DNA from: Eleginops maclovinus
Taxonomy: Eukaryota; Chordata; Actinopteri; Perciformes; Eleginopidae
Reading direction: 5' to 3'
Assembly (NCBI RefSeq): GCF_036324505.1
Contig: NC_086357.1
Coordinates: 22,962,793-23,026,792 of the forward strand
Length of the DNA stretch: 64,000 nt
Shown here: in pieces, positions 36,483-48,500 of the stretch
Layout: each line of letters opens with the position of its first letter
Numbering within the stretch: the first letter of the stretch is position 1
Notes under the pieces: generated by a model
Told to the model about the DNA's origin: nothing
Databases searched by the model: none
The model's input: only the letters and a program-made list of their open reading frames with translations
Made by a program: the position numbers and the translations under genes

Positions 36483-39400
36483 TCAGAGCCACCAGAAGCG
36501 TACATAGACAATGAGCATGATGAAGAAGACGCCGCCGGCTGCCAGCTTGGCATAGGTGGAGCGGGTGTTCAGATACTTGGCGTCTCTGCTGTACTTCTTT
36601 GACAGGCTGGACAAGTTGCTGGCCTTGGAGTCCAGTGCTGCAGGAGGAGGAGCAGGAGGGAACGAGACAAGAGGAGAGTGAAAAAAAGAGGGGAAAGAGA
36701 CAAAGACATGGACAAAATTAAAAGAGGATCATGGTGTGAATATGAGTAGCATCCCTCCTCACTTTTAGAATTCAGTGAGAGGTCACACTGCATTAATAAG
36801 ACAAGATATACTTTACTGATCCCTAATTGGGAAACAGTTTCCTCACAGCAGCATGTAAGAACAACAAATACCGCTCACACAATTTAAAAGTAGGACATCA
36901 TTTACATTAAGGACTGGCATATTAAATGAAATATAAACGTGTGAAGAAAAGATTGAACCCAGAGAGAGGCGGGTAAACATGGACTTACCCGACAGAGCCT
37001 CTCCTCTCTGCAGCACCTCCTCTATGTTAGCCACCATGATCCTCTGGACGTCCTGCAGCTCTGTGTTGATGCTGCCCAGGTTCCTCCTCGCTCGGCTGTC
37101 GATGTACGACTTCTTCGTTTTCTGGATGTAGGTGTCTGGAGAGGAAGCAGCACAAATGAAACGAGCAGGTAAAAGCAGCCTGTGTCGTGTTTCCTTAAAC
37201 TGCAGGATTAATATCCAGAAGCCCTGATAGACTTCTTTTTTTGGGGAGTTTGACAACTTCCTCTCTCTGATAGATTTAATAAGAGGCATAATAAACTAGT
37301 GAAGGGGCATTTGAGGTCGCTCCAAATAGATTTTCTTTGCCATTGGACATTGTTATTCCGGGCACTCTAGGGATAGCAGTAGTGAGCAGCAATGCACGGA
37401 AAGTGGGTTGACAGGTGAGAAATGTCAATTTTATGAAATGGAGAGCAAAATGTGCCTCGAGGCTTTGTTGTGATCTGCCAAAAAGCTGCCAAAAAAAAAG
37501 TGATGCAGTGCTGGGGGAGTGAGCAAAAGCATTGGCAGTGATTCAGGATTTCTCCCCTTCAGTGTGTTTTCACCACAAGGAACTGGCGTATAATTTGCAA
37601 GGACTTTAAGACGACTGAGAACATTTCAATCAGAAGAAACACTTTATCTTATTTAAACAGTTTTACTTTTGCGATTCACTGATCTACAGCATCGACACGA
37701 TGAATGAAACTGACCTCTTGCAACATGTAACAGTCGTACATTACATCTTATTTCTTTATTAATGTCATTAAAAAATATATATTACACAATCAGGTTATTA
37801 ATTAAGTCAGGCCCACTCAGTTTGAGGTGTGTTATTGTTCCCTTTTGAAAAATGATCTGTATATATATAATATAATCTGATCAGGAGCTTTTATTGGCAG
37901 AGAAGAGAAAAAGGTATTGGGATTTTTAACCTGATTTAGTTGGTCATTATTATGCATTATAAAACACCATCATGGTCACTAATGTATACAAACCAAACAA
38001 CAAGCTTAAGTTTTCTAAACAGAGAGCAGTATTTCAGGTGCTACAGGCTCTGCTTCCTTCTTACCAAATTCGATGAAGGAGTATGGCCTTGAAACTGTAG
38101 GGACCTTCTTCCCATGCTGCTCATGAAACTCTGCCTGCAGGTCTTCAAGGTAAGCAAAGGCCAGCTTCTTAGCAAAGCTGGCTTCACACAGCACAAGGTA
38201 CACCACGCCTTTCTCTATGACATAGCTGCAAGGAGAACAGAAAATGTGTCAGGAAACCACTACAGATGAAATTGTATTGTATTAGTAATTAATTTTTGGT
38301 AGAACTCATGTTTCTTATGTCCTTCATACTCACTGAAACGCCATGGAGCCGGCCTCTAAAGTGCAGCGTGAGGGACTCTGATCATTGAGTTTCCTGAAGA
38401 GCTGCTTAGCTTGACTCTGATACTGCTGAAGGTCCCGACCCAACTGAACAGACAGAACAGAACACACATCAAATACCACACGACTCACAGACATCTCACA
38501 CAGAAAATATGTGGTTTCATCAGGGCAAGAAATTGACTGTTGTATGCAACCTTTGCATATAAAGCAAATAGCAAGTTTTTAGCACCAGATGCATAAAGGA
38601 GAAAAATATAAGCATGGTAACTCGCTCAAATGTTTAAAAAGAGAGATAAAAAAGATATCTTGACAATTTCTTGCCCTGTAAAGTGTGCTGGTAATTAACA
38701 GTCAGCCCACAAAACAGACAGACTCAGCAGTGTGATGCTACAACTGAGACTGAAGGCAATGCTTTTTTATGGTCAAAAAGCCACTCGAGCTGTTTGTGGT
38801 AAATCATTTATGTAAAGCATTTGGGTGGTTGATGGTTTTGATTCGCTTAGTGTTGTTGACTCTAGCAAATAACAGATTTCCCTACAGAAACACTGTAGCA
38901 TCACAGACACATGTATGATGTTGCAGAGCAGAGACACAACAAACCTTTTCACTTCCCTTTATGAAAGCAAACGAGAGAGTGAGGGAAAGATGTTAGACTC
39001 CTGGCAGCTCATGCTCAAACATAATACAACAACTTAACATGATACAATGTTAACATCTTTCATATGTTAAGTTTATGTTTGTGTAACGGAGTTGAGAGGA
39101 TAACGTCAATCTTCTTCTATCCTTATTAGACCGTTTACAGGGGTATAGCATGCAATCCAAGCAGGGAGGCTGCACCATTCAGCCACTATGGCAGTCTTAT
39201 ATTTAAGGGTCTAAAAAAAACCATACAAAACGCATTAGCTTGTTATCATTTCAAAAACACTTAATGTCACCTCCGTAAGAGCAGAACATTTTATAGTTGA
39301 AAATAAACACGTCAGCGCCCTCTGGTGGACATATGGTGTAATACTGTTTCCCATTTCACACCTGTGTAAATGTATTTAGAAATGCGACAACTTTAACCAT

Positions 39401-40341
39401 CCATATTGTCTAACACAGATTGCTTTTTTAATACATTAATGTCTTTATTTATCTGATCAGGTCCTCTTTATAGTCCCAGTTGTATACAAGTAAGTCAGTA
39501 AAAACAACAGTTTGGGCTCCTTCTCGTTGGAGTAGGTAACCAGTAATATAAACAGACATTCTTTGTCATCATTTTACTTATTAAAACATGTGTTTTGTCA
39601 TATTAGGACACACTGTCTTTGTTTTCAGTAATACTTATAATAATGCATTTTTTCTTTTTGTTTTTAATCGTGTTAAGTCTATAGTTTCTATATATTTATG
39701 GTCTATATTTCTTTCTTTATTGTTTTACTAATACTCCATATTTCATACTTTGTGTCCCTTAGATGCTCTATAGATATGCATATTTTAGCATAGGCCTATA
39801 TTTACTTTGTATATTCCTTCCTCTTGTGCAATGCCTGATAATTTGCTGCTGGTGCAACACAAGAATTTCCCAATTTGGGATCAAGAGTCTATCTATCTTT
39901 CTATCTATCCATCTTATAATTCAATAATGGTTGTATACAGAAATCTCATTGTGTTAATATTATATTACAGCACCGACAGCCTATTTGGTAAAAAGCCCTG
40001 CCTCACAACATAAAGGTGAAGTTGTGCAACACTTCATTACAATAAAATAAGGTCAGGGTTCAAACACAGTGATCCTGTTCTGTGTTTAATGAATCCGTTG
40101 CTTTCAGTAAATAAAAGGCAGGCTTTGTGTACAAAAACAGGCCTGCAGTAGCTGGTACATTTTAGCTAACGTGTCACTATCATAGCTACAACTCAAGAGG
40201 CGTTTACAGCAGATCCTGCAGTGATAACAGAAACAGCTAGCTAATAAAAAGAGCAGAAATGTTAACCTGTTCGTCCTCCTGCATGGAGGCGGCTAAGGGC
40301 AGCCCGTCCGCCAGCCGAGCGATCATCGTCAGCAACACCAT
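36483..40341 (-). CDS. sec22b: sec22b, ER-Golgi vesicle-trafficking R-SNARE (complete, 5 exons)
   Basis: Coding exons: 40267-40341, 38334-38443, 38065-38225, 36989-37135, 36483-36637, all with GT-AG borders. They total 648 nt, giving 215 residues, the same length as mammalian SEC22B. It begins [20 protein letters not shown] and ends [13 protein letters not shown]. Residues 1 to about 119 form the longin domain. About 130-194 form the R-SNARE coiled coil (..[19 protein letters not shown]..) with the zero-layer Arg near residue 159 (LQRGEAL). About 195-215 is the C-terminal membrane anchor. Sec22b acts in ER-Golgi fusion with syntaxin-5/Bet1-type partners or at the ER with syntaxin-18. No frameshift or missing motif is seen. 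An AATAAA (36474-36479 on the plus map) lies just past the stop, so other downstream poly(A) signals are likely used. Whether this is a 'ba' or 'bb' fish paralogue cannot be told here. Confidence 0.97.
39314..39328 (-). promoter_or_regulatory. consensus-grade CTCF-like motif in sec22b intron 1
   Basis: Minus strand reads CCACCAGAGGGCGCT, which fits the vertebrate CTCF core CCASYAGRKGGCRSY at every position. It lies in sec22b intron 1, about 1 kb from exon 1. Similar strings also travel in repeats, so occupancy is not implied. Confidence 0.45.
39640..39910 (+). repeat. LINE-type 3' tail in sec22b intron 1
   Basis: A T-rich segment leads to GAATTTCCCAATTTGGGATC and then a short CTAT tandem run. 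The 'TTTGGGAT' plus simple-repeat ending is typical of fish non-LTR elements. It is in antisense orientation to sec22b. Confidence 0.4.
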
Positions 40342-41021
40342 CTCTCCGGTGTCCGGTGGTTCTCCGGTGGAACAGATATATTACAGGTGACTGGAGCAGT
40401 GAGTGACAGGCTAAGAGCTGACAACACCACAGGACTGACGCTGAGCTGGCCGGAAACGCAAGAGCTTTGGGTGTCACCGCTTAATAAATCCGTCCTCTCG
40501 TTATGCGGAAACAGGGGATGATAAAAACAGTTCCGTGTAATTTTTTACTTGTGACGTGTTTTTGTTTTCTAATCAGTTAATTGAAGTATTGAATTGAAGT
40601 AACGCTCATACTTTTTTACTGTAAGTAAATATTCGACTAAAGGTATGTTTCAAAATGTTTACAGTCATTACAGAGAAACCAAGAAATGCTGGTCGATAGC
40701 AACGGGGTTACATTTAGATCCCGAAGTTAACCCAAATATTACCTTTTGGAAATAAGCCCGATAAGTCTTATGGCCCAAAACTGTGGAACAGACCTCCCAC
40801 TGGATCTTAGACCAGCAACCTCCATTAGAGTTTTTAAAAGTAAATTGAAGATCTATCTTTTTAATTTGGGGTAATTTTAGTGGTCATGTTTTATTGCTAT
40901 GATATCACTTTTTCTATTTGTAACATTTTTTATTGATGTTCCTCCATCTTTATTTTGTATTTTTCGTCTTTATTTTGTATCTGTAAAGCACTCTGGACTG
41001 CATCTTGCATGAAAGGTGCTA

Positions 41022-42671
41022 CAGTGGTATGCAAAAGTTTGGGCACCCCTTAGGAAAACCACTGCATCAGTTTGTCACTTGCTGAGCTTTTGAAGCAGCA
41101 ACTTCATTTTAACATATGTTATACCTTATGGTAACAGAAACATCTCAGTAGTGAAATAACTTTTATTGGTCAAACAGAAACATGTTTATGTGCATTCAAA
41201 CAAAAATAGGCATGTGCATACATTTGGGCACCCCTAAGAAATAATTCCATTAATATTTAGTATTGCCTCCTTTTGCTGCAATAACGGCCTGTAGACGCCT
41301 CCTGTAGCCACAGACAAGTCCCTTAAGCCTGGCAGGTGGTATTTTGGCCCATTCTTCCACACAAAACGTCTCCAGTTCAGTCAGGTTTCTTGGCCTCCGT
41401 GCATGGACAGCCTTCTTCAAATAAATCCATACATTTTCAATGATGTTAAGGTCTGGGGACTGGGATGGCCATTCCAGAACATTGTACCTGTGCTTCTGCA
41501 TGAATTCCTTGGTGGATTTTGATCGGTGCTTAGGATCATTGTCCTGCTGAAAAATCCAACCCCGGCGTAGCTTCAACTTTGTGACTGACTCTAGAACATT
41601 CTTGTCAAGAATCTCCTGGTACTGTAAGGAATTCATGTGGCCCTCAACTTTAACAAGTTTTCCAGTACCTGTGCTAGCCACACAGCCCCATAACATGATA
41701 GATCCTCCACCAAATTTTACAGTGGGCAACAAGTTCTTTTCATTGAATGCAGTGTGTTTTTTTCGCCATGCATACCTGTTCATGTTATGACCAAATAACT
41801 CAATCTTGGTCTCATCTGACCACAGTATTTTGTTCCAAAATGCTTCTGGCTTGTCCAGATGTGCTTTTGCATACCTCATGCGACTCTTCTTGTGATTAAC
41901 ACTCAGGAAAGGCTTTTTGCACATCACCCTTCCAATGAGCTCTTCCTGGTGCAAAGTACGCTGGATTGTGGAACGGTGAACAACTACACCATCAGCAGCC
42001 AGATGTTGTTGTAGTTCTCTGGAGGTGGTCTGTGGCTTCTCTGTGACCATTTTCACCATCCTTCGCCTGTGCCTTTCCCCTATTTTTGTCGGCCTACCAC
42101 ATCTTTCCTTCACACGGACTGTTCCTGTGGCCTTCCATTTCACAACTACGTTTCTGACTGTGGAGACAGACAGTTTAAACCTGTCAGATAATTTTTTGTA
42201 CCCTTCTCCTAATTTATAATGTTGGATTATCTTAGCTTTCAGGTCAGTGGAGAGTTGTTTTGAGGTCCCCATCTTGCCACTCCCTAAGAAAGAACCTAGG
42301 CCAGGCACAGCCAGCTATTACCTATGTTAAATAGCCTTTTTCATGATTGGTTCCACCTGTCTTTGTAATTGAAGGTCTAATGAGCTAATCAAAGCAATTT
42401 TGTGCAGCAACCTGTCAGCTATAAATCCGTACAGGTGTTGAAATGAATGCTATTTATAAGGGTGCCCAAACTTTTGCACATCCCATTTTTTGCATTTTAT
42501 TTTATTATAATAAAACTATGTAATGCTACCCTAAGAATTTTGGTCTGGAAAACACTAAAACGTCTACATCTTTGTAGGAAAACAAATGTTGTTGCTGTGA
42601 TCTTCTATTATAAAGGAAAAGCAAATTGTCATGAAATCTCAGAGGGGTGCCCAAACTTTTGCATACCACTG
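41022..42671 (-). mobile_element. Tc1-like DNA transposon, apparently full length (IR/DR type)
   Basis: A 1,650-bp element flanked by TA at 41020-41021 and 42672-42673. The ends are CAGTGGTATGCAAAAGTTTG..., perfect inverted copies over about 29 bp (41022-41050 and 42643-42671). A second, inner copy of the same motif (..TTTGGGCACCCCTAAG at about 41211-41238; AAGGGTGCCCAAACTTTTGC at about 42458-42480) lies 190-210 bp inside each end. This is the IR/DR arrangement of the Sleeping Beauty type, in which the transposase binds two direct repeats per end. It encloses one intact transposase ORF on the minus strand. Confidence 0.95.
41250..42272 (-). CDS. Tc1-like transposase, intact DD34E
   Basis: 340 residues from MGTSKQLSTDLKAKIIQHYK to ..AVIAAKGGNTKY. 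An upstream in-frame ATG at 42308 would add 12 residues. I prefer 42272 because Tc1 transposases start just before the 'S.dLk..Ii..y..G' helix and the length then matches the family's usual 340 or so. Residues 1-110 form the paired-like HTH DNA-binding region (GYKKLSDRF.LSVSTVR; GRPTKIGERHRRR). The catalytic triad is D153 (WSDE), D244 (QQDNDPKH) and E279 (IIENVW), with 34 residues between D244 and E279, the same positions as in Sleeping Beauty. The Gly-rich FGGGSIMLWG box is present at about 188-196. There are no stops or frameshifts. It catalyses cut-and-paste movement into TA sites. Activity is not shown by sequence alone. Confidence 0.95.
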   Translation of the reverse strand: MGTSKQLSTDLKAKIIQHYKLGEGYKKLSDRFKLSVSTVRNVVVKWKATGTVRVKERCGRPTKIGERHRRRMVKMVTEKPQTTSRELQQHLAADGVVVHRSTIQRTLHQEELIGRVMCKKPFLSVNHKKSRMRYAKAHLDKPEAFWNKILWSDETKIELFGHNMNRYAWRKKHTAFNEKNLLPTVKFGGGSIMLWGCVASTGTGKLVKVEGHMNSLQYQEILDKNVLESVTKLKLRRGWIFQQDNDPKHRSKSTKEFMQKHRYNVLEWPSQSPDLNIIENVWIYLKKAVHARRPRNLTELETFCVEEWAKIPPARLKGLVCGYRRRLQAVIAAKGGNTKY

Positions 42672-43296
42672 TATATAAATACAATGTATTATTGTTATTA
42701 TCAACATGACATGTTTACAGTTATTTTTAAATAACGAAATAAATCATCGTTAAAACATGATTCCAGATTTGTGTCGATGTATTTTACATTTAAGGAATCT
42801 TTATAGCACTTAATTGTAATTTTGCCTAGTCATTGTGAAGTTGAGGGCATTAAGAATCCTTTATTCTGATCCTTGACAGTGATAGTCTTTACACTAATAT
42901 CCAATGTTCACAAAACAGGACACTCTGCTTGACCTAAATAACTTCATAAGCCACTTTTTCATTTCCAACCCGCCTATTGCACAGAAGGATATTAGCCTTA
43001 CTCCACTCCTTTATTGTACTTTACACCACGAAGCAACCAAAGATCGGAATGAGTCAGTTCATCTAGTAGTTGTAAGTGCAAAATATATACAGCTGAGAGC
43101 AGCATTGGTAACTTTTAGAGGAAGCCTCAGGAACACAGACATTCTCTACAACATAAAGAAAGGGATTTCTCCAAGGATTTATTATGTAGGGTCCCATGAT
43201 ACACTGATAAGAATATATTTAAAACAACGGGTTTTAAATGTCAGATGGAGCAATTAGCGCCACAAAAAGCCGCACAGCACATCATTTAAAGTCCAG

Positions 43297-43664
43297 CTAC
43301 GAAAGCCAGCAGGAATCCACCTTTTGTGGTATAGTTTTAGTATTGCAACTCTTCCCAAATCCGTACACAAAACTAATATGCTGTTTGCACTCACAACCAA
43401 GCTGTGAGACACCATCAACTACAGAATACTTTGTCCCCATAGTGAGAGTCTCCTTCTTCAAGCTATTGGCAGACTGTTGAGTGATGCATGGAGGAACAGA
43501 CCTTTCACAACCCTTCAGTCTTGTCACTTGTGAGCGAGTCAGGTGGCGGGCCTGCAGGGAGTCTCTGTCACAGGCTGCAGCCCTGACCCCACAGACCCCA
43601 ACAAGTGACCCCAGGCGTCTGCCACACAGCTGACATTTTACTGAGGCAACAGACGTAGTATGTT
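43297..43664 (-). CDS. unassigned cysteine-rich ORF, possible terminal exon
   Basis: A minus-strand frame is open from 43848 to a stop at 43297. Its 3' two thirds look exon-like: the strong acceptor ccgttcttctcag ends at 43665, followed by 368 bp (phase 2) encoding about 121 residues. These include VKCQLCGRRLGSLVGVCGV, later CERSVPPC and LGCECKQHI, ending VDSCWLS. The CxxC and paired cysteines resemble a zinc-ribbon or knuckle, but I do not recognise the family. No convincing upstream exon was found between 43,665 and 45,598. It could be a terminal exon of an unlisted gene, a gene relic or part of a repeat. No function is proposed. Confidence 0.25.
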
Positions 43665-45194
43665 CTGAGAAGAACGGAAAAAAGATCAGAGTGTATTCCT
43701 TTGTAGGATATTTAGAAGAAAAACTGCTTGTTCTAGTTTGTAAATCTTTCAAATCAATGTGTTTTTTGAACATGAACACACTAAAACACACTAAAAACAC
43801 AAAATGTATCCTGAAAATCGGCATAATGATCCCATTAAAGACTACCATAACATATTATATTTGCTTACATGCATGCATTGCTTCTTGTAGAGTCCACATT
43901 TTATCATAGCACAGGCTAACTATTAACCAAGATAATGGTGACAAAATGACAGTAAACATAACTTTAATAGCTCTGAATTGACACACAGCACACACACAAA
44001 ATTATGTTGTAAAAACATGAAACTTTTCACGTAATTACAAGATACTGAGCCTTTTTTGTGTGTGGCAGCAATACTCTTCCAAACATGTTGTACATTGACT
44101 TAAAAAAAAGGTGGAAAAAACCAAAATGAGTAATAAACATAATAACAGAGGGGACAGAAACATCGCTGCAGAATCTATAAAAGATGGTTATGACTTCATG
44201 TTGTTTTTATTCTCACATCTGTTTACATACTTTTTCTCTGTTCCCCCTAATGACAAATAGAGAAGCAGATGTATTTAGAGCAACCACAATGGTTAAAACA
44301 ACACTTACACACAGTGAAATACAGGTTTGAAGACAATCTATCTAGAATTAAGTGGATTATTTTTCTCTTTTTTAGAAATCCAGGCTACTTTTGGCTGCAA
44401 ACCACCATTTCATCATGGTTTAAGTTTGTCACTAGTTGCTGGAATCCATCCACTGATGAGGTGTGTCAACAAATTGCACGTTGTGTAAGAAGTGCAGGAG
44501 GTTATTATATTTCGCTTAGGATTTTTTTCCCAAACTCTAAACTTGGAATCAGCAGAAAGATATCCACACAGAAGTGTAATTTAATTATCAGCTAATACAA
44601 TTAATCCAACAAGGACAGGAAATCTGGCAAACTATAACATTTTTAAAGAAAATGTTAATCAAAACAGAGCCAGGATACAGGAACAGGGAATAAGCAGATT
44701 TTCCATCTGTATGATTGTGCAGGTTATAGACATAATCTGAACTTGTGATTTTGTAATGGAACATAAGAAAGAGACATAAATAAGTCAGAGACGGGTTATT
44801 ATCAACGGCTTTATTAGTAAGAAATGTGTGTTTAGTTGTTAAAAACGTAAAAGTATTAGCACAAAATTACACGTTAAATGTCCCTTTAATATGTCAAAAT
44901 AGTTTTTATGCTCCCTTATAACAAGACGTTTTATAACAACCTTCTTTTTGGAGTGTTCACTTCATATAACAGCGTTCCCATTAAAGCACCTTTTATGTTC
45001 GTTATTTCGTCTCATGGGGTCAGTTTAAGGTCATGGCTTTCCATAGCTTTCCATTCATGGCAGAACGTTATGCAAACCTGACCCACAGGTTTACATAACA
45101 AAGCTTTCATGCCTATTTAAAAAAATTATATAAAATTACAATTCATTCTTAAAAATATTTTTCAGATGCGAGTGCATTTATTCCAGATGAAATT

Positions 45195-45265
45195 GCCAAA
45201 TCCTTTTCTGCAGGCTGGAGTCAAACCCGCAACGCAGCCAGCTTTGACCTCTGAATTATCCGGCG
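45195..45265 (-). repeat. possible tRNA-derived SINE fragment
   Basis: The minus strand contains GGTTTGACTCC (45218-45228), one mismatch from the pol III B-box GGTTCGANTCC. It is preceded by an A-box-like TTCAGAGGTCAAAGC at tRNA-like distance. It does not fold as an obvious intact tRNA, and no SINE tail was identified. Confidence 0.2.
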
Positions 45266-45598
45266 GTCCTCATTTTCTATTTCTATGTCATGCTGCGTGC
45301 CTCACAGTACAGTACTCAAACTCGTAAAATGAGATTCTGCTTACACAGTACAGAATAATGAAATAAACCTGTTTAATATTGATAGTCCATTATTCTCTAA
45401 ATGCAGCAAAAACAAAATGCACCCCCCCCAGGTAATGCGAGTTAGTAATTGATGATAGACACAGAGATTAAAACATAACATTTCCTTTAACCTGAGAAAT
45501 ATTCTTTTCAAACAAAGATTTGATTTAAAGTAGAAATATTTCCTTCAGAAAGGCTGAGCTGAAATGTTAAGGGATATCAACTATCCAGTATGAACACA

Positions 45599-48500
45599 TC
45601 ATTGACGAAAAACGCTGTGATATTTTTGTTTAACTGACGCAGCAACATCAGGAGGACACCGCATCACCGGGAGTCGGGGGGGCCCGAGGCTCAGGCCTGA
45701 CACATCGATCATCAGCTGCTTATTCACTCCCAGATCGAAGCCTGCAAATAAATATTTTAAAAAGTATTACAGGTGGAGGCATACTTCTAAAAGGTCATTC
45801 ACTTATTACACTGCCCAGCCCCAAAAAAAGGTCACAAGCCTGTGGGGGCAGTGCTATGATCTGGGGTTGCTGCAGTTGGTCTGGTCTAGGTTCAGCAATG
45901 TGCCCAAAGAATGAGGTCAGCTGACTCCCTGAATATACTGAAGGACCAGGTTATTCCATCAATGGATTTTTTCTTCCCTGATGGCAGGGGCATGTTCCAA
46001 GATGACAATGCCAGGATCCATCGGGCTCAAATAGTGAAAGAGTGGTTCAGGGAGCATGAGACATCATTTTCACACATGGACTGCCCCCCACAGAGTCCAG
46101 ACCTGAACCCGATTGAGAATCTTTGGGATGTGCTGGAGAAGACTTTGCGCAGTGGTCCGAAGACTCTCCCGTCATCAATACAAGATGTTGGCGCAAAGTT
46201 AATGCAAGACAGAAATAAATGTTGTGACATTACAGAAGCTCGTGGAAACGATGCCCCAGCGAATACGTGCCGTAATCAAAGCTAAAGGCGGTCCAACGAA
46301 TATTAGAGTGTGTGAGCTTTTTTTTGGCCGGGCAGCGTATATATATTTGTTACAAAATCATCATGAAGCAAGTGTCTCTCACCGAGTTTCATGGCAAAAT
46401 CGAGAAGCTCTTGCAACTGGAACTGCTCATGGAAAATAGACAAATATGTCAGTAACCAAAAATGATGTAAAATATCAAAGAGAAAGTTGGGAGCAACAGC
46501 ATGGAGATGGATGGTACCTGTATTGTCCTGGCTTGGATAAGTTCGCCTTTCTCAAATGCTGCCAACATCTTGTTGAATTGGCATCCTACATAGTTATATG
46601 TGCTGCGGACAGAGAAATTAAAAACAACTGAATAACTGTTAAGCAGAGAAAATAAAAAGGAGACCAACTGCATGCAGGATCACACACTGACCTTCCAGCT
46701 GCTCCATTGGCTCCCAACACCAGAGCTGAAAGCAATTGCTATAACAAAAAGAAAGACACACCTTTAATTAGGATGGCTCTACAGTGAAGTCATAAAACGT
46801 CACTTTGCAGTATGAGCAGCTACAGATGGATCACAACAGATGTAGAGGAATAAAAGCTGACCTCGTCCACGCCATAGATGAGAGACCAGTTAGGCTTCAT
46901 GAGGCTGGCACACAGGCCAAAGTCCATCAGGTCAGTACTGCTGAACTTCACACCTCTGAAGGAGGAAATGTGATCCTCAATGCCGTCCAACAGATCTCTC
47001 ACCAGAACTGAGAAAAGAACGCCTCACTGTCATTAAACATGCTCCGACATTCAATGTACTTTTGCCATAGTTAGGGATGCAGAATTGTCCCATTTCTAAA
47101 ACATAAATCAATGATCAATGGCACTAACCATTAACTCCGGTGAAGGATGGGATGTGATAATAGTAGAAAGGCAGATTTGGGGCAACTGAAGCCACAGCCT
47201 TGAGGTAAGCCCTCAACTCTTCTGTAACAGGATGAGAGGCACAATGGTGGTCAAATGTAAAAGTGGGTGCTAAGCAGCACACTGAATTTGCATTTGAAGA
47301 AGAATCAAATGTTTTCCCCTCAAAAACCCTCACATACGTGCATTCTTGGGCTTGAAGAAAGAGGGGGCAATGACTGCAATCGAATCAGCCTTGATCTCTG
47401 CTGCATGACGAGCCTGCAGGGAGCATAAACATGCAAAATGAAAACAAAGGCCATTTGTAACTAATGCTTTAGTGCATATATTTAAAATGGTATAGTTTAA
47501 ACAGTAAACTTTCACTGTTGTTGTTTTATGTATAGATGGTTTAGTTGCCTTGTAAAAAGAAATCCAGTATACATTAATTACCTCTCGTCATGTACTCTAC
47601 TAATTCAATTGTATTATTTATTTTTCAAATTCAAGCTGACAAGAGAAGTAGTTTTTCAGAGTGAAATGACATCTGTTACATATAAAGCTAGAGCCATCAG
47701 TGCTTTAGTTTTCCTATGTCCTTGTTTGCAATTGTGGAAACCAGCTAGCCAGTTCTGTTAAATGGTTACAAGATCTACCAGCATACCAAAAGCAAAGTAA
47801 AACGTGCATTTTGATTGTTTTATCTGTTCACAATTACAGAAATAATGCACTGTTTATCGTGCCTGGAACTCAAGCCTGGAACGTAACTTCCCAAGCCTCC
47901 GGTGTACCCATCATTTGCTCAGAGTCAATAAATAGTAACAAATAAGTCACATAACCCCCGTAAAATGGTGCAATTCCTTAAATTTCGAACTATTCCTTTG
48001 ACGTGGCATGCAATCACATACTGACACCTAGGGGACTTATATGTGTATTTATTAGGAAAGAGGTTCCCTTTACTTTTATATCCTTCTCAGTGTCTTTCTT
48101 TTAAATACTTTCTGAACTAAGCTGACAACGCAGGCTGCAGCAAATCACATCCAATATTAAAACACTTCATCACTATGGCTGTGAAATCAGAACACTAGGA
48201 ACTGCTTTGCTATTTTTTTATCGATGTAACATCAACCATTTTTACAATTTCTGGGAATCTGCACTTTGCATGTTAGCAAAATGAGGAATTTTTTCTAGCT
48301 CTGTAAAATGCCTCCATAAACATTCATCTGTTTGCATCTTGCAATTTATTTATCTAAATAGTTATTACTGTAATAAACAGTATACAATTTTTACTGTACG
48401 ATATTTAATTTTACATTCTGTTCTTGTATATATCATATTCTATTTACATGTATATAGACTTCCTCTTGCACTATTTGTATTTATATATTTTTTTATGTCT

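Larger units (their letters stand above)
40760..42710 (+). mobile_element. LINE 3' end split by a Tc1 insertion
   Basis: 40760-40870 encodes, across one frameshift, YGPKLWNRPP then DLRPATSIRVFKSKLKIYLF, the C-terminal signature of fish non-LTR reverse transcriptases. A T-rich 3' UTR follows to GAAAGGTGCTA at 41021, where the Tc1 element begins. The LINE tail resumes at 42672 as TATATAAATACAATG. Removing the Tc1 and one TA restores a tail like that at 31145-31168. The 5' part is absent and the copy is dead. Confidence 0.65.
42711..45598. other. intergenic region between the LINE/Tc1 and npl, mostly unassigned
   Basis: About 2.9 kb. Apart from the cysteine-rich ORF (43297-43664, minus) and a possible tRNA-derived fragment near 45195-45265, nothing recognisable was found. 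It must also contain the npl 3' UTR and poly(A) site to the right of about 45000, which I could not place with confidence. Confidence 0.5.

Noticed and set aside
42904..43257. 117-codon plus-strand ORF
   Set aside because: Composition is as expected for AT-rich noncoding DNA. No motif was recognised, and the opposite-strand cysteine-rich frame next to it is more exon-like.
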